Positions 1 to 10,154 of a DNA stretch of 64,000 bases are shown piece by piece. The DNA comes from Angomonas deanei (taxonomy: Eukaryota > Euglenozoa > Kinetoplastea > Trypanosomatida > Trypanosomatidae). The stretch is from positions 248,001 through 312,000 of the forward strand of contig LR877166.1 in assembly GCA_903995115.1 (NCBI GenBank), given 5' to 3'. The notes beneath the pieces are model-generated. The model had not been told where the DNA came from. It saw nothing but the letters and a program-made list of their open reading frames with translations, and searched no databases. The first letter of the stretch is position 1. Each line of letters opens with the position of its first letter. A program made the translations under genes and the position numbers.

Positions 1-1
1 C

Positions 2-232
2 GCCGAGAAGAAGAAAAGCAACGGTGCGCCTTGGTGGGCATGGCTCATCCTCGGCCTCGGTCTCGCCGTCATTGTCGCGGCCGTCATTGTCATTGTCGTT
101 TGTGTATGCCGACGACGGGCGGCGGCAGCGGCAGCAGCAGCAGCGGCACCTTACGGGGGTGAGGAAGGGAAAGGGAAAGACAAGGGAGAACATAATGAGC
201 CCGCTGATGATAACTCTCAAGACACACGCTAA
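2..232 (+). CDS. C-terminal end of a cysteine-rich surface membrane protein (5' end outside window)
   Basis: Only the last 76 residues are in the window. They hold a juxtamembrane EKKKSNGAPWWAW stretch, a hydrophobic membrane segment (LILGLGLAVIVAAVIVIVV), a CRRR stop-transfer motif, a polyalanine run coded by GCA/GCG/GCC, and an acidic/polar tail ending NEPADDNSQDTR. The same layout ends the proteins at 2243-4383 and 5159-8959, so this is the first visible member of a tandem group. By homology to those paralogs the missing part should be an extracellular CxxC-repeat domain. The orientation outside/inside is inferred from the arginines after the membrane segment. Function is unknown; surface location is an inference. 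Confidence 0.85.
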   Translation, partial: AEKKKSNGAPWWAWLILGLGLAVIVAAVIVIVVCVCRRRAAAAAAAAAAPYGGEEGKGKDKGEHNEPADDNSQDTR

Positions 233-1120
233 GTGAAAATAAAGAAAACGGATGAAGAGGTACGGAATGAGATAATGAAGAGAAATTAATGGATATCAAA
301 AAAAAAAAAAAACAATAAATAAAAAAAAAAAACTAAAAAGAAACAAAAAGAGAACAGAAATCCAACGCAAAATATCCATTTTTTTCATTTTTCAAAAGGG
401 GCCGATACCAAAAAGATAAAAATAAAAGTAGTAATAGTTTTGTAATTTCTTTTTGTTTCGTAACCCTTTGAATTTTTTTTTTTTAATTAATGCTATTGAT
501 TCGAGCGTCTTCGGATAAATCAAAAAGAAAAAGAAAATAACTACCGTGAAAGCTGAGAATAGAATTCGTTCAAAAGTTAAAAAAAAAAAAAAATATGACT
601 TTTTTTTTTTTTTTGTTAATTCTTTGATCGGAAGGAACGCTTTCAAGCCAAACTCATTGATGGTGCGAGCGTGAATGAGCAACGGCTGTTGTTGTTGTTT
701 TCTCATTTTTATATATATAAATAAATGTGTGTGTGTTGTTGATAAGACGAAGAGGAAAGAAGATACAACGAACCACATGATGCTTTTTTTTTTTTTTTTA
801 ACATGAAAACGTTTTTTTTTTTTTTTTAATCGGCAAGACGTGCGTCTTTTTTTTTTTTTTCGGTCGTTAAAAGTAATAAAAACAAATGAATTTATCAGTA
901 CGATAGGAAAAACAAAAAAAGGAAAAGGGAATAGCCAAATATGAAATGGGCCCTTTTTTTTTTTTTTTGATAAATAAGTAAATAAAAACCACTTAAAGGA
1001 AAAAAAAAAAAGGATAATAATGTGAATTTAACTTTTATATATATATTTTTTTTTTTTTTTGGTGGCACACTCTTGGAGAGTGTTACGATAGCGATTATTT
1101 GTTGTTTATTTTTAGTGTTT
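233..1120. other. AT-rich intergenic spacer
   Basis: No supported gene. The sequence is dominated by poly-A and poly-T runs of 8-17 bases, with a short GTTGTTGTTG stretch near 690 and a TATATATA stretch near 710. Open frames here encode only Phe/Lys-rich low-complexity peptides. It presumably holds the 3' UTR of the upstream gene and the intergenic tract that directs trans-splicing of the next one. Confidence 0.7.
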
Positions 1121-1155
1121 CCATCTCTACCCCATTTTTTTTTTCCCCCACTTAG
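1121..1155 (+). promoter_or_regulatory. probable trans-splice acceptor of the short Cys-rich gene
   Basis: A pyrimidine tract (CCATCTCTACCCCATTTT onwards) ends in CCCCCACTTAG. The first AG after it lies 39 nt before the ATG at 1195, a normal trypanosomatid 5' UTR length. The assignment is by pattern only. Confidence 0.5.
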
Positions 1156-1194
1156 AAAAAGGAAAAAAAGGCTAAAAAAAAAAAACAACTCGTC

Positions 1195-1898
1195 ATGTGG
1201 TTTATTCTCTGCTCACTCCTCCTCCTATTATTTCCCCCTGCAGCGCTCGGGAATGTTACTCCAACCACTGCGCCGACTGCACAGGAGACTTCTACGATTG
1301 TAAAAGGTGCGAGGACGGGTACGACTTCCTCCCTGACACCACCTGGAAGACGTGCGGTATCTATAACGTGCCACACTGCATCAAGTATTACTACCGTCAG
1401 GGTGGCTGCGAGACCTGCGAGGCCCCGCTCCTCCCCTCTGAGGATACCCGCAGCTGCAATGACTGCAGCGCCGTCCCGCACTGCGCCGTGTGCAACACGA
1501 CCAATCAGTGCACCACCTGTGCCAAGAGTAAGTCCTACGTGCTCGTCGATGATGAAGCCGGACGGCAGGCCTGCGTGGAGAGTCGCCTGGGGTGCCTCGT
1601 GTATGCCCTGGATGGCCGGTGTGTGCAGTGTAAGGCGCTGTACTCCCTCCAGGAGGACGGCAGCTGCACCTTCTGTCCAGTGGAGCACTGCACGCGCTGC
1701 CAGCGGGACTACCACTGTGATGCCTGCACGGAGGGTCGCCGGCCCTCCCCGGATGGGTACGAGTGCCTCCCGTGCCAGGGAGGGCAGTGCGCTGCGACCA
1801 CCCTGCGGGGCAACCGGTGGCTGTTCCTCCTCGCCGCGTGTGTGCTGGGGGTGGTCCTGGTGTGCGGGCGCTGGCGTCGGCACGGAGGGAAGGGATAA
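1195..1898 (+). pseudogene. short cysteine-rich membrane protein, signal peptide out of frame with the body
   Basis: The ATG at 1195 opens a typical signal peptide (MWFILCSLLLLLFPPAALG). The Cys-rich body is in a different frame, open from 1197 with no ATG, and runs to the stop at 1898. That body has about 230 residues with many CxxC pairs (for example CADC, CKRC, CETC, CTTC), then one hydrophobic segment (LFLLAACVLGVVLVCG) and a short basic tail WRRHGGKG. It lacks the PWWAW and polyalanine tail of its neighbours, so it is a diverged, shorter relative. One indel between about 1198 and 1255 would account for the mismatch; a sequencing error is as likely as a real mutation. It lies between two long paralogs on the same strand. 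Confidence 0.65.
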
Positions 1899-2186
1899 AA
1901 GTAGAAGGAATAATTAAACGTTTTTTTTTTTTTTTTTCGTTTCGTTTTTAAAAAATCTTTTTTTATTTTTATTTTTGAGCCGATCACTAGCTTTTATATT
2001 ATATTTATGTGAACTGAATCTCTAACTATATTTCAACTTTATGTTTCCAAACTAAAAAAAAAAAAAAAAAGTGTAATTGTCGCAAAATATTTTTTGGGGG
2101 GGAGACCTTTTTTTGTCGTGGACGAAACCAGTAGCGGCACCTGCCACTTCCTCTCTCCATCTGTGTTGTTGTATAAGAATAGAAAA
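1899..2186. other. AT-rich intergenic spacer
   Basis: Poly-T and poly-A runs, no supported gene; 3' UTR and intergenic sequence between two Cys-rich genes. Confidence 0.6.
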
Positions 2187-2207
2187 TTCTTTTTTTCGTT
2201 TTTTCAG
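2187..2207 (+). promoter_or_regulatory. probable trans-splice acceptor
   Basis: The tract TTCTTTTTTTCGTTTTTTCAG ends 35 nt before the ATG at 2243. This is a classic polypyrimidine-AG signal. Confidence 0.6.
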
Positions 2208-2242
2208 CTCTATTTTATCAAAAAAAAAAAAAAGTTATCGAA

Positions 2243-4383
2243 ATGAACAGGAAACCCTCCAGAACCATTCTCATTGGAGCTTTTCTGTTTGTCTGCGTCG
2301 CCCCTCACGTCGCCTCTCTTGTCTGCAAGGATGGTCTTTCCCTCTCCTACGACGAGGACGAGTGCCTGACCTGTAACATCCAGGGCTGCGCCTCCTGCGA
2401 CGGCAACAATGAGTGTGCCGAGTGTACCGGTGACCTCTTCCTCTCGTCCGACTACACCGCCTGTGTGGCTGAAATCACCGACTGTGATGCATACAACAAG
2501 GACGGCACTTGCCTCGAGTGCAGCTACGACACCGCCCCCTCCGACGACGGCAAGCAGTGCCTCACCTGCCCCGCCGGCTGTGTGCGGTGCTCCTCCGCGG
2601 ATGTCTGTGTCACCTGCGACAGCGCGTACAAGTTGGTCGACGGGGAGTGTGTCCGCTGTGATACTAACATGGTCGCCTCCGCCGACGGTTCCACTTGCGT
2701 CACCTGCCCCTCCAACTGCGGTAAGTGCTCCGATAATGGTGTGTGCACGACGTGCACCTACAAAACCAGCCAACTCACGCCGACGGCAGACGGCTGTACG
2801 CCGTGCTCTTCTGGATACACGGCTAGTCTGGACTACTCGGAGTGCATCGCGTGTGACATCCAGGACTGTGCGCAGTGCTCCTCCGCGGGGACCTGTGCCG
2901 TCTGCGACTCTACCCAGACCGACCTGGTCCCGTCCACTGACGGCAAGGCATGTGTTAACCTCATCCCCTTGTGTACCGAGTACAACGCGCAAGGTGCCTG
3001 CACCGCCTGCAGCGGCGACCTAAAGCCCTCTGCGAACGGTCAACTGTGTGTCAAATGCGACAACCCGAACTGTAAGGCCTGCTCTTGGAATAGTTTTTGC
3101 GCCACCTGTGAAAACAACTACAACCCCACGCAAGACGGAACGTGTCAATCCGGCATCACGGTCACGGATTGCGTGACCCAAGAAGGCGCCGTCTGCACGG
3201 AATGTGTCCAGGGAAAGAAACCCAATCAGCTCGGAGATCTCTGTTTCGCATGTGCCATGTCCGGCTGCGCAGCGTGCTCGGAAGACAACAAATGCGAAAC
3301 ATGCACTACCGGCGTCCTCAGCAACGACAAGAAAGCCTGTGTGGCCGAGATCACCAGCTGTACCGCCTACAACAGTGACGGCACGTGCACTGCGTGCTCC
3401 GCCGGCAGTCCTTCCACCGACGGAATGAGCTGTGTCACATGAGCTGTGTCACCTGTCCTGACAGCAACTGTGTGTCGTGCTCCGCGGACAACACCTGCGA
3501 TGGGTGCCAGGGCACTTACCAACTCTCCAAGGACCACACGTCCTGTCAGACATTTGTATCTGGCTGTGCGGAGTACGACAACACCGGTTGCGCCAGCTGC
3601 CCCGACAATAAGGTTCTCTCCGTCGGCATCCCTATCAAGTGCGTCTCCTGTAATGTAGATAACTGTGACAAGTGCTCCGATGACGATGTCTGCTACACCT
3701 GCAAAGAAGGATATTCTACGATTGGGAACGGTGCCGCCTGCACGAAGACGATCGATAACTGCTTCTCGTACACAGACGACGGGTTGTGTGCTTCCTGTCT
3801 CGGACCTCTACTCGGGCCGTACCTGGAGGTGTCCCTCGATGGGAAGTCTTGCATCTCCTGTGAGGTGAGTGGCTGCGACAAGTGCTCCAGCACCGACTAT
3901 TGCGGCCAATGTGATGCTGGCCTCACCGTCTCCGCGGACGGAAAGACCTGCGCTGCTTGTGCCATCAAAGATTGTCAATCCTGCGAGAACCTCGATAAGT
4001 GTCATGCGTGTTTGAATGGCTTCTCCGCCACTGTCGACAAGACGCGCTGCGTCACTTCCGTGCGGAACTGCGCCGAGCACACCCTTGACGGGTGCAACAG
4101 GTGCTCCACCGGCTTCCACAAGGTGAACGGTGAGTGTGTGCCCGACTCTGTCGAGAAGAAGAGGGATAACGGGGCGCCTTGGTGGGCATGGCTGATCCTC
4201 GGCCTCGGTCTCGCCGTGATTGTCGCGGTGGTCGTCGTGGTGGCGGTCTGCCTGTACCGACGACGGGCGGCCGTGGCAGCAGCAGCAGCGGCACCTTACG
4301 CTGGAGCGGCCAAGGGCAAAGACAAGGACGAAGGTAATGAGCCCGCCGATGATAACTCTCAAAGCACACCGTATGGAGGATAG
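2243..4383 (+). pseudogene. cysteine-rich repeat surface protein, interrupted by a 14-bp duplication
   Basis: The first open part (2243-3442, 399 aa) starts with a signal peptide (MNRKPSRTILIGAFLFVCVAPHVAS) followed by repeated modules of the form C-x2-C...C-x2-C...DG..C, about 30-70 residues apart. It stops at a TGA created where ATGAGCTGTGTCAC occurs twice in a row (3426-3453). The other frame continues from there to 4383 with more CxxC modules, the PWWAWLILGLG membrane segment, YRRRAA, polyalanine and a PADDNSQSTP tail. The paralog at 5159-8959 has this 14-mer once, so the duplication is derived. A truncated secreted product is possible if the allele is real. The downstream part is nearly identical to the end of the next gene, which suggests gene conversion. 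The architecture resembles furin-like/VSP-type CxxC proteins of other protists, but no orthology is claimed. Confidence 0.75.
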
Positions 4384-4982
4384 AAAGAGACGGCAATACA
4401 ACGCGGTAGAAGCGAGTTTTTTTAAAAAAAAAAAAATATTTATTTCTTCTCCTCCTTATATAGCCGATTTTTTTTTTTTTCCTTATTCTTCATAATATTA
4501 TTGAACTGTGCGAAACGACGAAAGGGGATCATATAGATACCTATATGGGTTAGCCAACGCGTCAACAGCATTTTAATTTCAGCGCCTTTTTTTTTTTCCT
4601 TTTAATTTAATAAATATCAAAATAAGAACTCTTTTTTTTTTTTTTCACGTATCCTCTACGGAAAGAACACGGTAAATCTCCCTGAAAAGAGACGGTGAGA
4701 CAGAAAAAAAAAAAAAGGAAAGTACTAGACGAAACATAGTAATTCTGTTTTATTCTTATCCTTATTGTCTTTTCTTGTTGGGTCCGGAGGTTCAACTAAG
4801 TAGAGAAACCGTAAACAATAAAATCCGGAAAATAAATATAGCGTTGTAACGAACTAAAACTGAATTTAAATAAGAATAGTAACTTTTCCCGTGCGGTAGC
4901 GTTTCCCTTTTTTTTTTTTTTTCAGTTTGTGACCGTCAAGTAAGTGTGATAAAATACCTTCACAGCTGGACAGAGGTGTGTG
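4384..4982. other. AT-rich intergenic spacer
   Basis: Homopolymer-rich non-coding sequence. A T-run ending in TTTTTTCAG near 4908-4924 is one possible splice acceptor; a better one lies at 4983-5037. No RNA gene or credible ORF is visible. Confidence 0.6.
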
Positions 4983-5037
4983 CCCCTCTCTTGTTTCTAC
5001 TTTCTCTTTCTCTCTCCATCTCTTTCGACACGAATAG
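4983..5037 (+). promoter_or_regulatory. polypyrimidine tract and AG upstream of the long Cys-rich gene
   Basis: A long CT tract (CCCTCTCTTGTTTCTACTTT onwards) is followed by the first AG at 5036-5037. This gives a 5' UTR of about 121 nt before the ATG at 5159. Confidence 0.5.
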
Positions 5038-5158
5038 ATAACTCTTTCGCATTTTATTCCCTAAAGCTCTTTTCGTTTCTTTAAAAAAAAAAAAAATCAT
5101 TTCCATAAACCAAAAAACAAATAAAAAAAAAATATATATATAATTCCATTTCACCAAG

Positions 5159-8100
5159 ATGAAGCGAAGGTTCCCCAAGGCCGTTCTCCTCGGTGCCCTT
5201 CTGCTCACCTGCCTCGCCCCCACCGCCGTTGACGCCGCCTGCGCCCTCGCCAATTGTCAGTATTGCAGCTCCACAGAGGTCTGCAGCAGTTGCTACTATG
5301 GGTACGGGCTCGCCGGCAACGGTACCCTCGAAAGCCAAGCCTGCGTCACCTCCATCAGCTCTTGCAACAAGTACAACCTCGACGGCACCTGTGTCAGCTG
5401 TAACTATGGCTACCAGGTCACCAAGGACGGCAAGGCCTGCAAGTCGCCCGTGACCGGCTGTGTGGAGTACGACAACAGCGGTTGCAGCAAGTGTTCCGAC
5501 GGCAAGTTCCTCTCGCAAGGCGGTTACAGCCAAGCCTGCGTGACCTGCAATATTGGTTACTGCACCGCGTGCTCCGGCAACGATGTTTGTTACACCTGCA
5601 AGGACGGTCGCGTTCTCTCCTCCGACAAGAAGGCCTGTGTACTACCCATCACCGACTGTACCTCCTACAATCAAAACGGCACGTGCGCCTCCTGCGTCTC
5701 GGGTAAGATGCAAAACCTCGATAAAACCAAGTGCTTTACTTGCGGCAGTAGCTGCGCGTCGTGCTCTGCTGAAAGTGTTTGCGCCAGCTGCAGTTCCACC
5801 GGCTACTACCTCAACGGCGCGGGCTGCAGCTCTTGTGCGTCTGGTACGAAGCTAGCCCCCGATGGTAAAACCTGTGTCACCTGTCCCAGCGAGTGCGCGC
5901 AGTGCGATCTGGACGGAAAGTGTCTCTCGTGCTCCTCCAGCAGCAGATACCTCGTCAACGGCGTCTGCACGTACTGCAGTGGGTCCGTAACCGCCGACGG
6001 CACGGGCTGTGTCGACTGCGACTACTCCTGTGGTAAGTGTTCCAATGACGGCAAATGCGCCACCTGCGATTCATCCTCCGACTACGTCCTTAACGGCGAG
6101 TGCAAAAGTTGTGGCTCCGGTTTACAAGCCACGTCCGACTTCACCAGTTGTGTGTCCTGTAACATCGGCAATTGTAACCAGTGCGACGACAGCGGTAAGT
6201 GCATCTCGTGTTACTACGGCTCGCAAGTCCCCTCTGCCGACGGCAAGGCATGCGTTACCCCGATCCCCTCCTGTACCTCGTACAACGCAGACAGCACTTG
6301 TGCCGCCTGTGGTAACGGTCTCAAACTATCCTCTGACGGAAAGTACTGCGTCACCTGTGACGTCGAGAACTGTGCGACGTGCTCCACCAACGACGTGTGC
6401 GCCACTTGCGCCCAGGGCTACTTCCTCTCCAAGACGAAACAGTGTACCGCCACGATCGCGGACTGCGTGACGCAGGGCGCCACCGGCTGCACGGAATGTG
6501 CCGGGGACATGAAACCCTCCCTCAGTGGCGGTCAGTGTGTCACTTGCGAGATTGACAATTGCGATAAGTGCTCCGCGGACGACGAATGCGGCCAGTGTGG
6601 CGGCGGTCTCTCCACCACCACAGCAAAGGATGCCTGCGTGACCCCTTTCCCATTCTGCGCAACGCTCCTCGCCAACGGCACCTGCACCGCGTGTAAAACC
6701 GGATGGTCCTTCTCCGAGGATGGCACGAGGTGTGTTATCTGCGATGTCACCAACTGTGATAAATGCTCGGATGATCACTTCTGTTCCAAGTGCGGATTCC
6801 TCCGGACGCCCTCCAAGGACGGCTCCACCTGCGTATACACCGTCACTAACTGTGAGGAGTACGACAACACTGGTTGCACCAAGTGTTCGGGTGACTTGGT
6901 CCCCTCGAAAGACAGGCAGTCCTGTGTGACCTGCAACGTCGGCCACTGCGAAGTGTGTTCGTTCAATAACTTGTGCTCCTCGTGTAAGGACAACCGCGTC
7001 GTCTCTACCAACGGAGACGTCTGTCTTGACATGACCAACCCTATTTCGGGTTGCGGGTCCTACAATGCCGACGGCACTTGCGCCAGTTGCACGTACGCCG
7101 GCACTAGTAAGAAGCCCTCTTCGGATGGAAAGTCCTGTGTTACATGCAGTGACTTTAGCTGTAGCACGTGTTCAGCGGACGATGTTTGCGACACCTGCTT
7201 ATTCAGCGGCACGTATGTGGACGGCACGGGCAACTGTGTGTCCTGCAGCGGTGGCAAGAAACTGTCCCCCAACGGCAAATCCTGTTTTGATTGTCCCACT
7301 GGCTGCGCAACGTGCTCCGACAACGGTATCTGCGCGTCGTGCACTTCATCCAGCCAAAAGCTCACCTCGGCGAAGGACGGCTGCGAGGACTGTCCGACCG
7401 GCAGTCTGCAGTCGGCGGGTTCTGACCAATGCGTGACATGCGGTGTCACCAACTGCAACAAATGCTCGGAGAGCGACTTCTGTGCCGTCTGCTCCGGCTC
7501 ATACGTCCCCTCCGCCGACGGCAAGGCATGCGTTACCTCGATCCCCTCCTGTACCTCGTACAACGCGGACGGCACCTGTGCCACCTGCGGTAACGGTCTT
7601 GTCCCTTCCTACGATGGAAAGTTCTGCATCACCTGTAACGTCGCGAACTGTGCTGGGTGCTACACCAACGACATGTGCAAGACGTGCGACCAGGATTACT
7701 TTCTCACGCAGACGAAGCAGTGCACCGCCACGGTCGAGGATTGCGTGACCCAAGAAGGCGCCGTCTGCACGGAATGTGTCCAGGGAAAGAAACCCAATCA
7801 GCTCGGAGATCTCTGTTTCGCATGTGCCATGTCCGGCTGCGCAGCGTGCTCGGAAGACAACAAATGCGAAACATGCACTACCGGTGTCCTCAGCAGCGAC
7901 AAGAAAGCCTGTGTGAAGGAAATCACCAGCTGTACCGCCTACAACAGCGACGGCACGTGCTCTTCGTGCTCTGCTGGCAGTCCTTCCACCGACGGAATGA
8001 GCTGTGTCACCTGTCCTGACAACAACTGTGTATCGTGCTCCGAGGACAACACCTGCGATGGGTGCCAGGGCACTTACCAACTCTCCAAGGACCACACGTC

Positions 8101-8959
8101 CTGTCAGACATTTGTATCTGGCTGTGCCGAGTACAACAACACCGGTTGCGCCAGCTGCTCCGGTGACAAGGTTCTCTCCGCCGGTCTTCTCACCAAGTGC
8201 GTCTCCTGTAATGTTGATAACTGTGACAAGTGCTCCGGGGAGAATGTCTGCTACACCTGCAAAGAAGGATATTCTACGATTGGGAACGGTGCCGCCTGCA
8301 CGAAGACGATCGATAACTGCTTCTCGTACACAGATGACGGGTTGTGCAGCCTTTGCAACACCCCTCTGCTCGGCGAGTCCTCCGCCACGTTAAAAGTGTC
8401 TCTCGATGGGAAGTCTTGCATCTCCTGCGAGGTGGACGGTTGCGACAAGTGCTCCAGCACCGACTATTGCGGCCAATGTGATGCCGGCCTCACCGTCTCC
8501 GCGGACGGAAAGACCTGCGCTGCTTGTGCCATCAAAGATTGTCAATCCTGCGAGAACCTCGACAAGTGTTATGCGTGTTTGAATGGCTTCTCCGCCACCG
8601 TCGACAAGACGCACTGCGTCACTTCCGTGCAGAACTGCGCCGAGCACACCCTTGACGGGTGCAGCAGGTGCTCCACCGGCTTCCGCAAGGTGAACGGTGA
8701 GTGTGTGCCCAACTCCGCTCCCCCCACTGAGAAGAAGAGGGATAACGGGGCGCCTTGGTGGGCATGGCTCATCCTCGGCCTCGGTCTCGCCGTGATTGTC
8801 GCGGTGGTCGTCGTGGTGGCGGTCTGCCTGTACCGACGACGGGCGGCGGCAGCGGCAGCAGCAGCAGCGGCACCTTACGGAGGAGAGGAAGCGGCCAAGG
8901 GCAAAGGAAAGGAGGGAGGCAATGAGCCCGCTGATGATAACTCTCAAGACACACCGTAA
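5159..8959 (+). CDS. 1266-aa cysteine-rich type I surface membrane protein
   Basis: This is the intact member of the tandem group. Residues 1-26 form a signal peptide ending near AVDAA. The ectodomain, to about residue 1185, is built of many repeats combining CxxC pairs, an aromatic/Asn-Gly turn (YNADGTC, YDNTGC), a DGKxC element and sometimes long internal near-duplicates. Residues around 1196-1230 carry PWWAW and one membrane segment, then LYRRR, polyalanine and an acidic/polar tail ending SQDTP. Cysteine pairs at this density imply a disulfide-rich extracellular stalk. Its last third (from about 7741) is almost the same as 3173-4383 of the upstream paralog. High GC in the gene contrasts with the AT-rich spacers. 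Function is not known; surface coat, adhesion or receptor roles are inferences from architecture alone. Confidence 0.88.
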   Translation: MKRRFPKAVLLGALLLTCLAPTAVDAACALANCQYCSSTEVCSSCYYGYGLAGNGTLESQACVTSISSCNKYNLDGTCVSCNYGYQVTKDGKACKSPVTGCVEYDNSGCSKCSDGKFLSQGGYSQACVTCNIGYCTACSGNDVCYTCKDGRVLSSDKKACVLPITDCTSYNQNGTCASCVSGKMQNLDKTKCFTCGSSCASCSAESVCASCSSTGYYLNGAGCSSCASGTKLAPDGKTCVTCPSECAQCDLDGKCLSCSSSSRYLVNGVCTYCSGSVTADGTGCVDCDYSCGKCSNDGKCATCDSSSDYVLNGECKSCGSGLQATSDFTSCVSCNIGNCNQCDDSGKCISCYYGSQVPSADGKACVTPIPSCTSYNADSTCAACGNGLKLSSDGKYCVTCDVENCATCSTNDVCATCAQGYFLSKTKQCTATIADCVTQGATGCTECAGDMKPSLSGGQCVTCEIDNCDKCSADDECGQCGGGLSTTTAKDACVTPFPFCATLLANGTCTACKTGWSFSEDGTRCVICDVTNCDKCSDDHFCSKCGFLRTPSKDGSTCVYTVTNCEEYDNTGCTKCSGDLVPSKDRQSCVTCNVGHCEVCSFNNLCSSCKDNRVVSTNGDVCLDMTNPISGCGSYNADGTCASCTYAGTSKKPSSDGKSCVTCSDFSCSTCSADDVCDTCLFSGTYVDGTGNCVSCSGGKKLSPNGKSCFDCPTGCATCSDNGICASCTSSSQKLTSAKDGCEDCPTGSLQSAGSDQCVTCGVTNCNKCSESDFCAVCSGSYVPSADGKACVTSIPSCTSYNADGTCATCGNGLVPSYDGKFCITCNVANCAGCYTNDMCKTCDQDYFLTQTKQCTATVEDCVTQEGAVCTECVQGKKPNQLGDLCFACAMSGCAACSEDNKCETCTTGVLSSDKKACVKEITSCTAYNSDGTCSSCSAGSPSTDGMSCVTCPDNNCVSCSEDNTCDGCQGTYQLSKDHTSCQTFVSGCAEYNNTGCASCSGDKVLSAGLLTKCVSCNVDNCDKCSGENVCYTCKEGYSTIGNGAACTKTIDNCFSYTDDGLCSLCNTPLLGESSATLKVSLDGKSCISCEVDGCDKCSSTDYCGQCDAGLTVSADGKTCAACAIKDCQSCENLDKCYACLNGFSATVDKTHCVTSVQNCAEHTLDGCSRCSTGFRKVNGECVPNSAPPTEKKRDNGAPWWAWLILGLGLAVIVAVVVVVAVCLYRRRAAAAAAAAAAPYGGEEAAKGKGKEGGNEPADDNSQDTP

Positions 8960-10080
8960 AACGAAAACGATAATGCGAATAGAAACGAAAGATGCTTTTT
9001 TTTTTTTTTTTTCATTTTTAATAATAATAAGTATCCCCCTCCCTCTTTTTTTTTTTCGTTTTTTTACAAATATATATATATACACGTTTATTTTGAGCGT
9101 TGTTTTACTGTTTTCCGATCAAAAGAGATAAATGGAAAACATGATTTTTGACGTAATTTTATATTGAGATTTCTTTTTTTTGTGTGTTTGTGTGAAATTT
9201 TTTGCTGTTTCAAAAAAAAAAAAGGAAATGTCGTTTTCGCACGTGTTTCTCTTGTAATTCGAACTTTTTTTTTAAGAATGAGAAAAAAAAGAAAGTTAGA
9301 AAACTGAGTTTCATACCAGTTTTTTAACGTTCTTTTCTTCTTTTTTGAAAAAAAAGATGCACTATTCAACTGCATTATCTTTTTTTAAAACGAAAAAAAA
9401 AAAAGATATTTAATTCTAATCTGTTACGAAAAAGAAAAATTCAAAAACAAAAAACAACTTCACTTTCCTAAATTCTGATACGCATGGATTTTTTTTTTTT
9501 CCGAAAAAGTAGATTATATGAATTGATCTTTAAGGAAAGAGGAAAAAAAAAGACATAACAATAAAGGTAAATATTAAAAAAAAAAAAAATTATTAATAAT
9601 ACTTCTGTTTTTGTTTTTTAATTGTTTTTTTTATATTGCACGTATTTTCAGTCGTGCCGGCAAAAAAAAAAAAAAAAAGACAACTGTAAGTTTTCCAGAC
9701 CCAACATGGAAATTACGAAAAAAAAAGTAGAAAAAGAATACTGGTGAAAACTATATGGAAGAAAAAAAAAGAGAGTAGAAACGAAGTTTAAAAGGCAAAA
9801 AAAAAAAAAAGAAACTTCATAATTTTCTTTTATAAGTTTTTACTGTAAGCTTTTTTTTTTTTTAAGTTTTTATTTTTATATCAAAAAAAATATTTCAAAA
9901 AAAAGGTTAAAAAAAGAAAATGAATAATTTTTTTTTAAAATCAAAAAAGTATATACGCAAAAAAAAAAAAGGAAAAAGGTTAAATAATGATTAATAATAT
10001 TGGGTCTAAAGGAAAAAAAAAAAAAGATGAATGATTCCCATTCTGTTTTTTTTTTTTTTATTGTTTATTTGTTGTTGTTG
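8960..10080. other. 1.1-kb AT-rich spacer between the Cys-rich group and the kinase gene
   Basis: Very AT-rich, with many A or T runs of 8-18 bases and a TATATATATA stretch near 9071. I see no gene, tRNA or repeat of note. It separates the GC-rich surface-protein genes from the polyasparagine-rich genes. Confidence 0.7.
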
Positions 10081-10124
10081 TTTTTTACTTTTCCTTTCTC
10101 TATCTTCTTTTTTTGTTGTTTTAG
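10081..10124 (+). promoter_or_regulatory. probable trans-splice acceptor of the kinase gene
   Basis: A tract of TTTTCC, CTCTATCTTC and TTTTTTTG ends in GTTGTTTTAG, 30 nt before the ATG at 10155. Confidence 0.55.
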
Positions 10125-10154
10125 TAAGCAGAAAAAATAAAAGGAAAAGAAAAA

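Noticed and set aside
392-1188. Phe/Lys-rich ORFs in AT-rich spacers (also near 9088-9375, 15028-15273 and 36779-37264)
   Set aside because: Low-complexity readings of T and A runs; no conserved start or composition like the real genes.
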